Source of the DNA: an uncultured Collinsella sp.
GTDB taxonomy: Bacteria; Actinomycetota; Coriobacteriia; Coriobacteriales; Coriobacteriaceae
Direction of reading: 5' to 3'
Length of the DNA stretch: 5,502 nt
Assembly: GCA_900554985.1 (NCBI GenBank)
Contig: USJQ01000083.1
Span: 1-5,502, forward strand
A program made the position numbers and the translations under genes. Below, piece after piece: positions 1 to 4,943 of this stretch (the stretch's first letter is position 1; every line of letters starts with the position of its first letter). The notes beneath the pieces were generated by a model. The model saw only the letters and a program-made list of their open reading frames with translations. It ran no database searches and was not told the DNA's origin.

Positions 1-112
1 TTAACCGGGAGGAATAGACTACTAAATTGATGGGAATATCTTTAACCCATCGGTAGTTAGAAGCGTAATGTTCAGACAACAATATTGGAATTTTCGCGCA
101 GATTTTAGGCAT
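1..112 (-). CDS. Possible N-terminal fragment of an unrecognised protein (runs off the window)
   Basis: Reading leftwards from an ATG at 112 there are 37 codons without a stop before the window ends. The peptide starts MPKICAKIPILLSEHYASNY and continues with a WVKDIPINLVVYSS stretch, a mix of hydrophobic and charged residues that looks plausible for a protein. The frame is also open upstream of the ATG through the hairpin at 135-168, with a GTG at 142 as an alternative start. No convincing ribosome binding site precedes the ATG. The segment is clearly less G+C-rich than the hydrolase gene upstream of it and uses A/T-ending codons, which may mean foreign DNA or no gene at all. A 37-codon open frame is not rare in such DNA. 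I do not recognise a family. Confidence 0.3.
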   Translation of the reverse strand, partial: MPKICAKIPILLSEHYASNYRWVKDIPINLVVYSSRL

Positions 113-134
113 CAATTCGCCCAAATCGCCTGAG

Positions 135-168
135 GCCGCCACAAAGGTGCCTGCCCCTTTGTGGCGGC
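135..168. repeat. Intact copy of an intergenic CCACAAAGG/CCTTTGTGG hairpin repeat
   Basis: A perfect 13-bp inverted repeat, GCCGCCACAAAGG at 135-147 and CCTTTGTGGCGGC at 156-168, encloses an 8-base loop (TGCCTGCC). It lies 12 bases beyond the stop codon of the HAD hydrolase gene. No run of T follows on either strand, so it is not a textbook intrinsic terminator, though it could protect or end the transcript. The same core occurs at 3544-3576 and, split by the IS element, at 1098-1108 with 1994-2004. That makes it a dispersed intergenic repeat rather than a single site. Confidence 0.8.
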
Positions 169-180
169 TCTCCCCCGGCG

Positions 181-1002
181 CTACAGCAGATGCTCCTGGA
201 TAAAGATCGCGATGCCGTCTTCGTCGTTGCTCGCGGTTACATAGTCGGCGGCGGCACGGGTGGCGTCGCTGCCGTTTGCCATAGCCACGCCCACGCCGGC
301 GTCGGCCACCATGCAGGTATCGTTATCGGCATCGCCAAACACGCAGATGTTCTGGAGCTCCATGTCGTTGAGTTCCGCCACGCGCACAAGGCCGCGCGTC
401 TTGGACACGCGGAGATCCATGAACTCGTAGAGCCGCTGCGTGGTTTGCAGAGCAGCCGCCTTAACGGTGTCATCGGCAAACGTCGACGCCCGCTCAATCA
501 CCCGCGGCATTACCTCGGGCGCCATGGTAAACATCACCTTGGGCTGCGGCTCGCGCAAAAACTCGGCAAAATCGACCACCTGGTAGGGCACGCCGTCGAC
601 GCGCGACAGGTGCTCGACGCACGCGTTGCTCTCGGGCACGTAGAACACGCCGTCTCGGGGGCAGACGGGCGTTGCCGGAAGGTCCGCCATGTGCTTGCAG
701 ATGCGCGCGATGGTCTTGCCCGGCAGTGGATAGCTTAGCTCGTTGATGTCGTGCGCGCGGTCGATGACCTCGGCGCCACCGCAGCCTACCAGCACGTCCA
801 CCAGGCCTTCGATGCCCCAGAGCTCGTACATGGCCTCGGTCGCGTGGGCGTCGCGCCCGGTGCACAGGCCGAAGAGCACGCCGCGCTCGCGCAGGGCGCG
901 GATCGCCGCCACGGTGCGCGGGGACACCGTGTGCTGGCTCGTGAGCAGCGTGCCGTCGATATCACAGAACACGGCTTTAATGTGGCTGAAGGTGGTGTCC
1001 AT
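181..1002 (-). CDS. Cof-type HAD superfamily hydrolase (sugar-phosphate or nucleotide phosphatase-like)
   Basis: The 273-residue protein has every HAD signature. Motif I is DIDGT at 14-18, with Asp14 the expected nucleophile and Asp16 the acid/base. Motif II is the Thr48 of LCTGR. Motif III is Lys201. Motif IV is GDADND at 223-228, with Asp224 and Asp228 the expected Mg2+ ligands. The long insert between motifs II and III (about residues 80-195) is the C2-type cap typical of the Cof/YbiV/YidA group, and the length is normal for that group. These are cytosolic phosphatases acting on small phosphorylated metabolites; the substrate cannot be told from sequence. The ATG at 1002 is preceded by a modest AGAAAGG ribosome binding site. 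A palindrome TGGTATACCA (1057-1066) upstream could hold an extended -10 box, but no good -35 is visible. The IS element lies about 110 bases upstream and is transcribed towards this gene. Confidence 0.9.
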   Translation of the reverse strand: MDTTFSHIKAVFCDIDGTLLTSQHTVSPRTVAAIRALRERGVLFGLCTGRDAHATEAMYELWGIEGLVDVLVGCGGAEVIDRAHDINELSYPLPGKTIARICKHMADLPATPVCPRDGVFYVPESNACVEHLSRVDGVPYQVVDFAEFLREPQPKVMFTMAPEVMPRVIERASTFADDTVKAAALQTTQRLYEFMDLRVSKTRGLVRVAELNDMELQNICVFGDADNDTCMVADAGVGVAMANGSDATRAAADYVTASNDEDGIAIFIQEHLL

Positions 1003-1114
1003 GGGGGCCTTTCTGGGTTGTGCGGCGGTGTGGGGTGTATTCGTGAACGGCGTACATGGTATACCAAGGCACAGGCGCGGCCCGCCAAAGCAAAAACCAC
1101 CACAAAGGTGCCTG

Positions 1115-1138
1115 TGAACTGCACCCCGAAACTTGGAC
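1115..1138. repeat. IS terminal inverted repeat, transposase 3' side
   Basis: This copy starts TGAACTGCACCCC and ends CTTGGAC. It pairs with the copy at 1964-1987, with the outer eight bases identical. The CTG at 1112-1114 just outside is the left target duplication. Confidence 0.85.
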
Positions 1139-1152
1139 TGAATAAATAGCGG

Positions 1153-1941
1153 CTACGCCGCAAGGGCCCGGTTCCGGAACTCCTCCGGCGTCAGGCCCTT
1201 CAATCTTACCTGCCTGCGCCGCGTGTTCCAATGGACTATGTACTCCTCCAGGTCGCGCTTGAAGTCCTCGAAGCTGCCCCACTCCCTGCCGCGGTAGAGC
1301 TCGTCCTTCACGTGGCCGAAGAGCTGCTCGGTGGCGGCGTTGTCGATGCAGTTCCCCTTGCGCGACATGCTCTGGGTGATGCCCGCCCCCTCCAGCCTGG
1401 AGGTGTAGGACTCGTGCTGGTACTGCCATCCCATGTCCGAGTGCATGGTCGGTGCCGCCCCGTCGGGCAGGGCCTCGAGGAGCCGGTCGAGCATCCTGTG
1501 CTGCTGGGCGAGGTCCGGCGAGGTCGATATGTCGCTCGCCACGATCTCCTTCGTGCAGAAGTCGAGCACCGGGGCCCAGTAGGCCTTGGCGCCGGCGACC
1601 TTGAACTCGGTGACGTCGGTGCCGAGCTTGCACCAGCGCTCCAGCGGGGACTTCGACCTGATCCCGAACTCGGCCATGGCGTCGGTCTTCGCCATCCCGC
1701 CGTCGACCACGGCCGACGCCGCGGCGACCCTCTGCTCGAATGTGTACCTGGATTGTTTTCCGCCCATGGACAGCAGCGCCTCGCTTCCGAACGCCCGGTA
1801 TACCCACTGCCATTCTCTCACGGTCTCGCGGGGGACGGACAGGGCCTCGGCCGCTGGCTTGCAGCCGACGCCGGCGTCGAAGAGCTCGACGGCCCGCCTC
1901 CTGGACTCCAGGTCGTGCTTCACCCTGAGGTCTATACTCAT
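1153..1941 (-). CDS. IS3-family transposase with an in-frame internal deletion (OrfA start joined to OrfB catalytic domain)
   Basis: The 262-residue protein starts at the ATG at 1941, which has GGGAGG six bases upstream. A longer frame back to 2070 crosses the IS end and is rejected. Residues 14-52 and 67-105 are two helix-turn-helix units like those of OrfA (family motif FGIRSKSPLERW near 92-103). From residue 107 the sequence is the OrfB integrase core: Asp109 in GTDVTEF, Asp169 in HSDMGWQY and Glu205 in DNAATEQLF. The last two are separated by 35 residues as in the DDE family, and the usual tail follows (HWNTRRRQ, GLTPEEFR). In intact relatives about 150-200 residues lie between these parts: the rest of OrfA, with its coiled coil, and the OrfB N-terminal HTH_21 region. 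Here they are missing and WCKL runs straight into GTDVT (about 1621-1635). The OrfA and OrfB parts are in one frame, so no frameshift is needed. The catalytic triad survives, but loss of the DNA-binding and dimerisation regions probably makes it inactive. Confidence 0.88.
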   Translation of the reverse strand: MSIDLRVKHDLESRRRAVELFDAGVGCKPAAEALSVPRETVREWQWVYRAFGSEALLSMGGKQSRYTFEQRVAAASAVVDGGMAKTDAMAEFGIRSKSPLERWCKLGTDVTEFKVAGAKAYWAPVLDFCTKEIVASDISTSPDLAQQHRMLDRLLEALPDGAAPTMHSDMGWQYQHESYTSRLEGAGITQSMSRKGNCIDNAATEQLFGHVKDELYRGREWGSFEDFKRDLEEYIVHWNTRRRQVRLKGLTPEEFRNRALAA

Positions 1942-1947
1942 GGAAAA

Positions 1948-1980
1948 CCTCCCATTTCCCGATGTCCAAGAAATGGGAGG
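1948..1980 (-). promoter_or_regulatory. Hairpin that would hide the transposase ribosome binding site
   Basis: On the minus strand CCTCCCATTTC (1980-1970) pairs perfectly over 11 bp with GAAATGGGAGG (1958-1948) across an 11-base loop. The 3' arm contains the GGGAGG ribosome binding site that serves the ATG at 1941. The 5' arm lies inside the terminal inverted repeat. RNA entering the IS from outside would carry both arms and fold the site away; RNA started inside the loop would not. The structure is seen in the sequence. The regulatory role is inferred from similar arrangements known in other insertion sequences such as IS10 and IS50. Confidence 0.65.
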
Positions 1981-1987
1981 CAGTTCA
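1964..1987. repeat. IS terminal inverted repeat, transposase 5' side
   Basis: Its complement starts TGAACTGCCTCCC and ends CTTGGAC, matching the other end at 18 of 24 positions. The mismatched middle bases (CCTCCCATTTC) are the ones that pair with the transposase ribosome binding site. The CTG at 1988-1990 is the right target duplication. Confidence 0.85.
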
Positions 1988-2023
1988 CTGGCCCCTTTGT
2001 GGTGATAGCGGCGTCTACGGGCC

Positions 2024-2088
2024 AAACCATCACAACATTCGACGTTTTTCGGCAAAATCGCGATTTTCATCGAATGTTGTGATGGTTT
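2024..2088. repeat. 65-base palindromic element with 19-bp perfect arms after the transporter gene
   Basis: AAACCATCACAACATTCGA at 2024-2042 is perfectly complementary to 2070-2088. The 27-base middle contains a second perfect palindrome, AAAATCGCGATTTT (2054-2067). The element begins one base after the transporter stop codon (2090-2092). Neither side is followed by a proper T-run, so it may act as a factor-independent terminator only weakly; a transcript-end protector or a REP/MITE-like repeat fits equally well. It is unrelated in sequence to the CCACAAAGG hairpins. It is unusually long and exact for a chance structure. Confidence 0.8.
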
Positions 2089-2089
2089 C

Positions 2090-3370
2090 TTACCGCTCTA
2101 CGGCACGATCCAAGTGATTGCGTCCAAACTGTAGCACTGCAGTGGGAACCGCCGTCACTACCACGTCCGCCCCCGCGAGCGTCCGTTGTACGCCAAATGT
2201 TGCCGCCAGCCACGGGGCAATCGCCAGCGGGGCCACGCCGGCAAACATATTGCCAAAGCCCATGACCGAGTTCACGCGACCGAGCTGCTCGAGCGGTGCC
2301 GTCGTTTGCACGATGGTGTTGTGGAGCGGGTTGACGACGCCCCAAGCTATGCCCAGGGCGATCTGGCCGACGAGGGCCACGCCCACGTACGGCGTCCCCA
2401 CATAGAGCAGACTTCCCAGGCCCACGGACATAAGCGCCACAAGCAGCGTTTTAAGGTTGACCAGGTGCGGCGGCAAGCGGAGCGCGAGCACGGCACCCAG
2501 CACCGCGCCCACGCCCGAGGCCGACGAGAGCCAGCCCATCCACTCAACGCCGACATGTAGGACATCGCGATAGAAGAACGACTCGAGCGGGTCGAAGGCT
2601 CCATAGCCAAAGTTCGAAAGAAAGATAATGCAAAACAGCAGGGCGAGAACGCTGTTGGTAAAGACCGTCTTGATGCTAGCCGCGAAGGTGGCGCGGGCGG
2701 ACGTGCTGGGGCTGGAGCTTTGTCCCGCACGTTCCCCTTCCTCTGCCGAATCGGCATCCGCATGCCCGGCGACATGGCTGGTCTGCGGCCTAAAGCCCCA
2801 GCCGGCGACGAACGCCAGCACGGTAAAGAGCATCATGAGCACGAACACCGCGCGCGACGACGCAGCCGCCGCGACAAAGCCGCCCAGCGTGGGTCCAACG
2901 ACAATGCTCACGTTTGAGAACATGGCGATGGCGGAGTTGATGTCTTTGAGTTCGGCGGGGTCATCGGTGAGGTAGGCCGGATACGATGTGGCGATGGGTT
3001 GGGCAAATCCCATCGTAAGGCCTAGGAGCACCGCGCTGAGCAGGACAATGCCGGTCGCACTACCAAAGGCAATGATTGCCGTGCCGGTTACAAGCGCGCC
3101 GACGATGCTCAGCAAGAAATGGCGGCGCGGGCCCCAGGCGTCGAGCGCCGCGCCGCCCGCAAAGGATCCCAGGATCACAAATACGTTCATAAAAAGGACG
3201 GCCAGCGATGTCGCCACGACCGAGGCATCATCTGCATAGGTGAGCGTTCCGATGACGCCGATAAAGTAGCTGGTCTGAAAACCGGTGTAGATGAGAAAGC
3301 GCATCGCCACCAGGCGCTTGGCCTGCGCGGACAGCGATGATTGAGGCTTTGAGAAAAGAGAGGCGAGCAT
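2090..3370 (-). CDS. Major facilitator superfamily transporter (12 TM, drug or siderophore efflux-like)
   Basis: The 426-residue protein starts at the ATG at 3370, which has AGGAG five bases upstream. An in-frame ATG at 3409 lacks such a site and would fall in a leader hairpin. Hydrophobic segments can be placed near residues 25-44, 50-72, 84-101, 104-126, 147-169, 174-192, 237-256, 276-297, 305-325, 328-347, 368-388 and 396-414, giving the 6+6 MFS layout. Between TM2 and TM3 is motif A, GxxxDxxGxRR (Gly73, Asp77, Gly80, Arg82, Arg83). The central cytoplasmic loop (193-233) is polar and rich in Ser, Ala, Glu and His. NPLHNTIVQTTAP and GRVNS near TM10-11 resemble the EntS-like MFS_3 exporters. 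Proton-coupled export is likely, but the substrate is unknown. The gene has its own promoter-like region, and its probable 3' terminator is broken by the IS. Confidence 0.85.
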   Translation of the reverse strand: MLASLFSKPQSSLSAQAKRLVAMRFLIYTGFQTSYFIGVIGTLTYADDASVVATSLAVLFMNVFVILGSFAGGAALDAWGPRRHFLLSIVGALVTGTAIIAFGSATGIVLLSAVLLGLTMGFAQPIATSYPAYLTDDPAELKDINSAIAMFSNVSIVVGPTLGGFVAAAASSRAVFVLMMLFTVLAFVAGWGFRPQTSHVAGHADADSAEEGERAGQSSSPSTSARATFAASIKTVFTNSVLALLFCIIFLSNFGYGAFDPLESFFYRDVLHVGVEWMGWLSSASGVGAVLGAVLALRLPPHLVNLKTLLVALMSVGLGSLLYVGTPYVGVALVGQIALGIAWGVVNPLHNTIVQTTAPLEQLGRVNSVMGFGNMFAGVAPLAIAPWLAATFGVQRTLAGADVVVTAVPTAVLQFGRNHLDRAVER

Positions 3371-3498
3371 GGAGACTCCTTGTTTCATACGGATGCGGAC
3401 GGCGGGCATTCGCCACCGTCTGTCAAATCAATCTATCTGCATGAAACATTAAGGACGCATCAAGCCCCTTCTCTCCGTTTTCGCCCGTCATGAACTAC

Positions 3499-3535
3499 TT
3501 GGTAGATTGTAAGGCATGTCCCGATAATCTACCAA
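3499..3535 (-). promoter_or_regulatory. Candidate transporter promoter within a 10-bp inverted repeat (possible operator)
   Basis: TTGGTAGATT at 3499-3508 and AATCTACCAA at 3526-3535 form a perfect inverted repeat with a 17-base spacer. On the minus strand, TTGGTA (3535-3530) and TACAAT (3511-3506) are spaced by 18 bases, a fair -35/-10 pair. The right arm contains the -35 box and the left arm overlaps half of the -10 box, as expected for a repressor site. The leader to the ATG at 3370 would be about 130 bases and contains a small GACGG/CCGTC hairpin (3398-3420). Regulator and effector are unknown. Confidence 0.4.
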
Positions 3536-3538
3536 AGC

Positions 3539-3576
3539 AAAAACCACCACAAAGGTACCTTGCCCCTTTGTGGTGG
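3539..3576 (-). terminator. Probable intrinsic terminator of the moa transcript (third copy of the hairpin repeat)
   Basis: CCACCACAAAGG (3544-3555) and CCTTTGTGGTGG (3565-3576) form a perfect 12-bp stem with the loop TACCTTGCC. On the minus strand the stem is followed directly by TTTTTGCTTT (complement of 3534-3543), a U-rich tail. It lies between the moaC-mobB stop codon and the transporter promoter, where a terminator is expected. On the plus strand no T-run follows. Confidence 0.7.
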
Positions 3577-3602
3577 AAATGGCGTTTGCCCAGATAGAAC
3601 CT

Positions 3603-3629
3603 GCCAAAATAAACCTGTCCCTTTTTGGC
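3603..3629 (-). repeat. Second small hairpin after moaC-mobB, related to the repeat family
   Basis: GCCAAAA (3603-3609) pairs with TTTTGGC (3623-3629) around a 13-base loop, five bases beyond the moaC-mobB stop codon. Its plus-strand text CCTGTCCCTTTTTGG parallels the CCTGCCCCTTTGTGG half of the hairpin at 135-168, suggesting a diverged member of the same family. It stands in tandem with the terminator hairpin at 3544-3576. Confidence 0.55.
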
Positions 3630-3634
3630 TGGTT

Positions 3635-4939
3635 TTAGGCCAGATGGTCTTGAATCAGGTCGCAGATGGCTCGGGCGTCGTTGATGTTGATGGCTCGGGT
3701 CGCAAAACCGGCGTCGAAGGCCTGACGCGCCAGGGCCTCGTTGCAGGCAAGGGCCAGCGTGCGGCCGTCGACCAGGTCAAGCGAGCTCTTGCCACGCAGA
3801 CGGTCGACACCGGAGCGCGCGACGACGATGTTGTCGAAGCCCTCGGTCTTGTAGCCCTCGATGATCACCACGTCGACATCGTTGTAGCGCGACAGCAGCT
3901 CGCGCGCGGGCATCTCGTCCTCCTCGCGCGTGTCGGCGTACTCCGCCCAGCGCGTGGCGCAGATGAGCCCCACGTGCTTGGATCCGGCCTGGTGATGGCG
4001 CCACGTATCCTTAGCAGGCACGTCGATATCAAAGCCGTGGTGCCCATGATGCTTGAGCGAACCCACGCGCAGGCCGCGGCGGGTGAGCTCGGCGATAACC
4101 TTCTCGACGAGCGTGGTCTTGCCCGAGTTTTGGTAGCCGATAAACGCGATCGCGGGGACGGCCGGAGTGGGAGCTGCGGGCGTGACGGCGACGGGTGCGC
4201 TCGCGAGTGCGTTGCCCGCGGCTCCCACGGCCTCAACAGCTGCGGCCTGGCGTTCGGCACGATCCCACACGCCCGAGCGGCCGCCTTCCTTGTGCAGCAG
4301 ACGTACGTCGACGATCTCCATGCCGCGATCGACGGCCTTGCACATGTCGTAGATGGTCAGACACGCGGCACTCGCGCCGGTCAGGGCCGCCATCTCGATA
4401 CCCGTCTTGCCCGTCACGCCGGCCGTAACCAGTACGTGAAAGCCAACCTGCCCGTCCGCGCGCGCCGGCGCCCAGCCCTCGGGCACGTCCTCGGCCGGCG
4501 TCCCCGCCGCAGCGATGGGCGCAATGTCGCACTTACTCTTGGTAATGAGCAACGGATGGCACATGGGGATGATGTCGCTCGTGCGCTTGTTGGCCATGAT
4601 GCCCGTCACGCGCGCGCAGGCAAGCATGTCACCCTTTTTGGCGCGGTCCTGCAGCACCATGGCTTGCGTCTCGGGAGGCATGAGGATGGTGCCCTCGGCG
4701 ATGGCGATACGATGGGTCTCGGCCTTGTCGGACACGTCGACCATGTGTACCTCGCCCTTGGCGTCCACGTGCGTCAGCTCGTCGCGACGGGCGTCGCGGG
4801 CGGGCTCGGTGGCAGCACTGGCAGTCGGCTGTGCGGACGCGTCGGCGTTGCCAGCATTCGCCGCAGCCGTGACTTTGTGGGCAGACATCGCGGCCCTGCG
4901 AGCGGCCTTGGTGGCATCGGCGTACCTGCTCTTGGCCAT
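3635..4939 (-). CDS. Fused molybdenum cofactor protein: MoaC domain plus MobB domain
   Basis: The 434-residue protein starts at the ATG at 4939, with GGAGG eight bases upstream lying over the moaA stop; only four bases separate the genes, so translation is probably coupled. Residues 1-52 are an Ala-rich, low-complexity extension. Residues 53-230 are a full MoaC (cyclic pyranopterin monophosphate synthase), with LTHVDAKGEVHMVDVS at the start. By position against E. coli MoaC (Lys51, His77, Asp128, Lys131), the key residues Lys102, His128, Asp198 and Lys201 are all present. A short insert (about 144-163) is specific to this protein. After an Ala/Pro linker (231-263) comes MobB (264-434), with Walker A GYQNSGKTT (268-276), KHHGH (296-300), RHHQAGS (314-320) and IIEGYK (359-364). 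MoaC turns the MoaA product into cPMP. MobB is a GTPase that assists MobA in guanine-dinucleotide cofactor assembly. The two domains thus work at opposite ends of the pathway. Both appear intact, so no single gene symbol fits. The protein is cytosolic. Confidence 0.92.
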   Translation of the reverse strand: MAKSRYADATKAARRAAMSAHKVTAAANAGNADASAQPTASAATEPARDARRDELTHVDAKGEVHMVDVSDKAETHRIAIAEGTILMPPETQAMVLQDRAKKGDMLACARVTGIMANKRTSDIIPMCHPLLITKSKCDIAPIAAAGTPAEDVPEGWAPARADGQVGFHVLVTAGVTGKTGIEMAALTGASAACLTIYDMCKAVDRGMEIVDVRLLHKEGGRSGVWDRAERQAAAVEAVGAAGNALASAPVAVTPAAPTPAVPAIAFIGYQNSGKTTLVEKVIAELTRRGLRVGSLKHHGHHGFDIDVPAKDTWRHHQAGSKHVGLICATRWAEYADTREEDEMPARELLSRYNDVDVVIIEGYKTEGFDNIVVARSGVDRLRGKSSLDLVDGRTLALACNEALARQAFDAGFATRAININDARAICDLIQDHLA

Positions 4940-4943
4940 ATGA

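Larger units (their letters stand above)
1115..1987 (-). mobile_element. IS3-family (IS150-like) insertion sequence, internally deleted, 873 bp
   Basis: The ends begin TGAACTGC and match each other at 18 of 24 positions (1115-1138 against the complement of 1964-1987), including CCC and TTGGAC blocks. They start TG and end CA, and resemble the TGTACTGCACCC-type ends known for IS150 relatives. The element is flanked by CTG at 1112-1114 and 1988-1990, a 3-bp target duplication of the size expected for the family. One transposase frame fills most of it. At 873 bp it is several hundred bases shorter than usual IS3-family elements (about 1.2-1.5 kb), in keeping with the gap seen inside the transposase. 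It lies in the loop of a hairpin repeat between the transporter and hydrolase genes. Confidence 0.9.
1098..2004 (-). repeat. Hairpin repeat (probable terminator) split by the IS insertion
   Basis: The left arm CACCACAAAGG is at 1098-1108 and the right arm CCTTTGTGGTG at 1994-2004, a perfect 11-bp match, now separated by 885 bases. Removing the IS and one copy of CTG restores a hairpin with the 9-base loop TGCCTGGCC, the same loop length as the intact copy at 3544-3576. Beyond the arm on the minus strand comes TTTTTGCTTTGG (complement of 1086-1097), the same U-rich tail as at 3532-3543. The restored site would therefore resemble an intrinsic terminator between the transporter gene and the HAD gene. 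A 25-base stretch starting CCAAAGCAAAAACC (1085-1109) is identical to 3532-3556. Confidence 0.8.

Noticed and set aside
18..58. Weak stem-loop with GATGGG and CCCATC arms
   Set aside because: Only 6 bp plus a bulged 4 bp; it may be chance and lies within a possible coding frame.
977..1969. A 330-codon minus-strand frame overlapping the transposase
   Set aside because: It is an alternative frame of the transposase with Arg/Gly-rich, featureless translation. It carries no OrfB motifs, so it is not the frameshifted partner of an IS3 transposase.
1942..2070. N-terminal extension of the transposase to an ATG at 2070
   Set aside because: It would start within the palindrome at 2024-2088 and cross the IS end and target duplication. 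The ATG at 1941 has a clear GGGAGG site.
1231..2082. A 283-codon plus-strand frame across the IS
   Set aside because: It is antisense to the transposase, runs out of the IS at one end and has no recognisable motifs.
3371..3409. Longer transporter start at 3409
   Set aside because: The extra 13 residues lack an upstream ribosome binding site, while the ATG at 3370 follows AGGAG at proper spacing.
135..3576. CRISPR array suggested by repeated CCACAAAGG units
   Set aside because: The copies are far apart, palindromic and between genes, with no regular spacers or cas genes.
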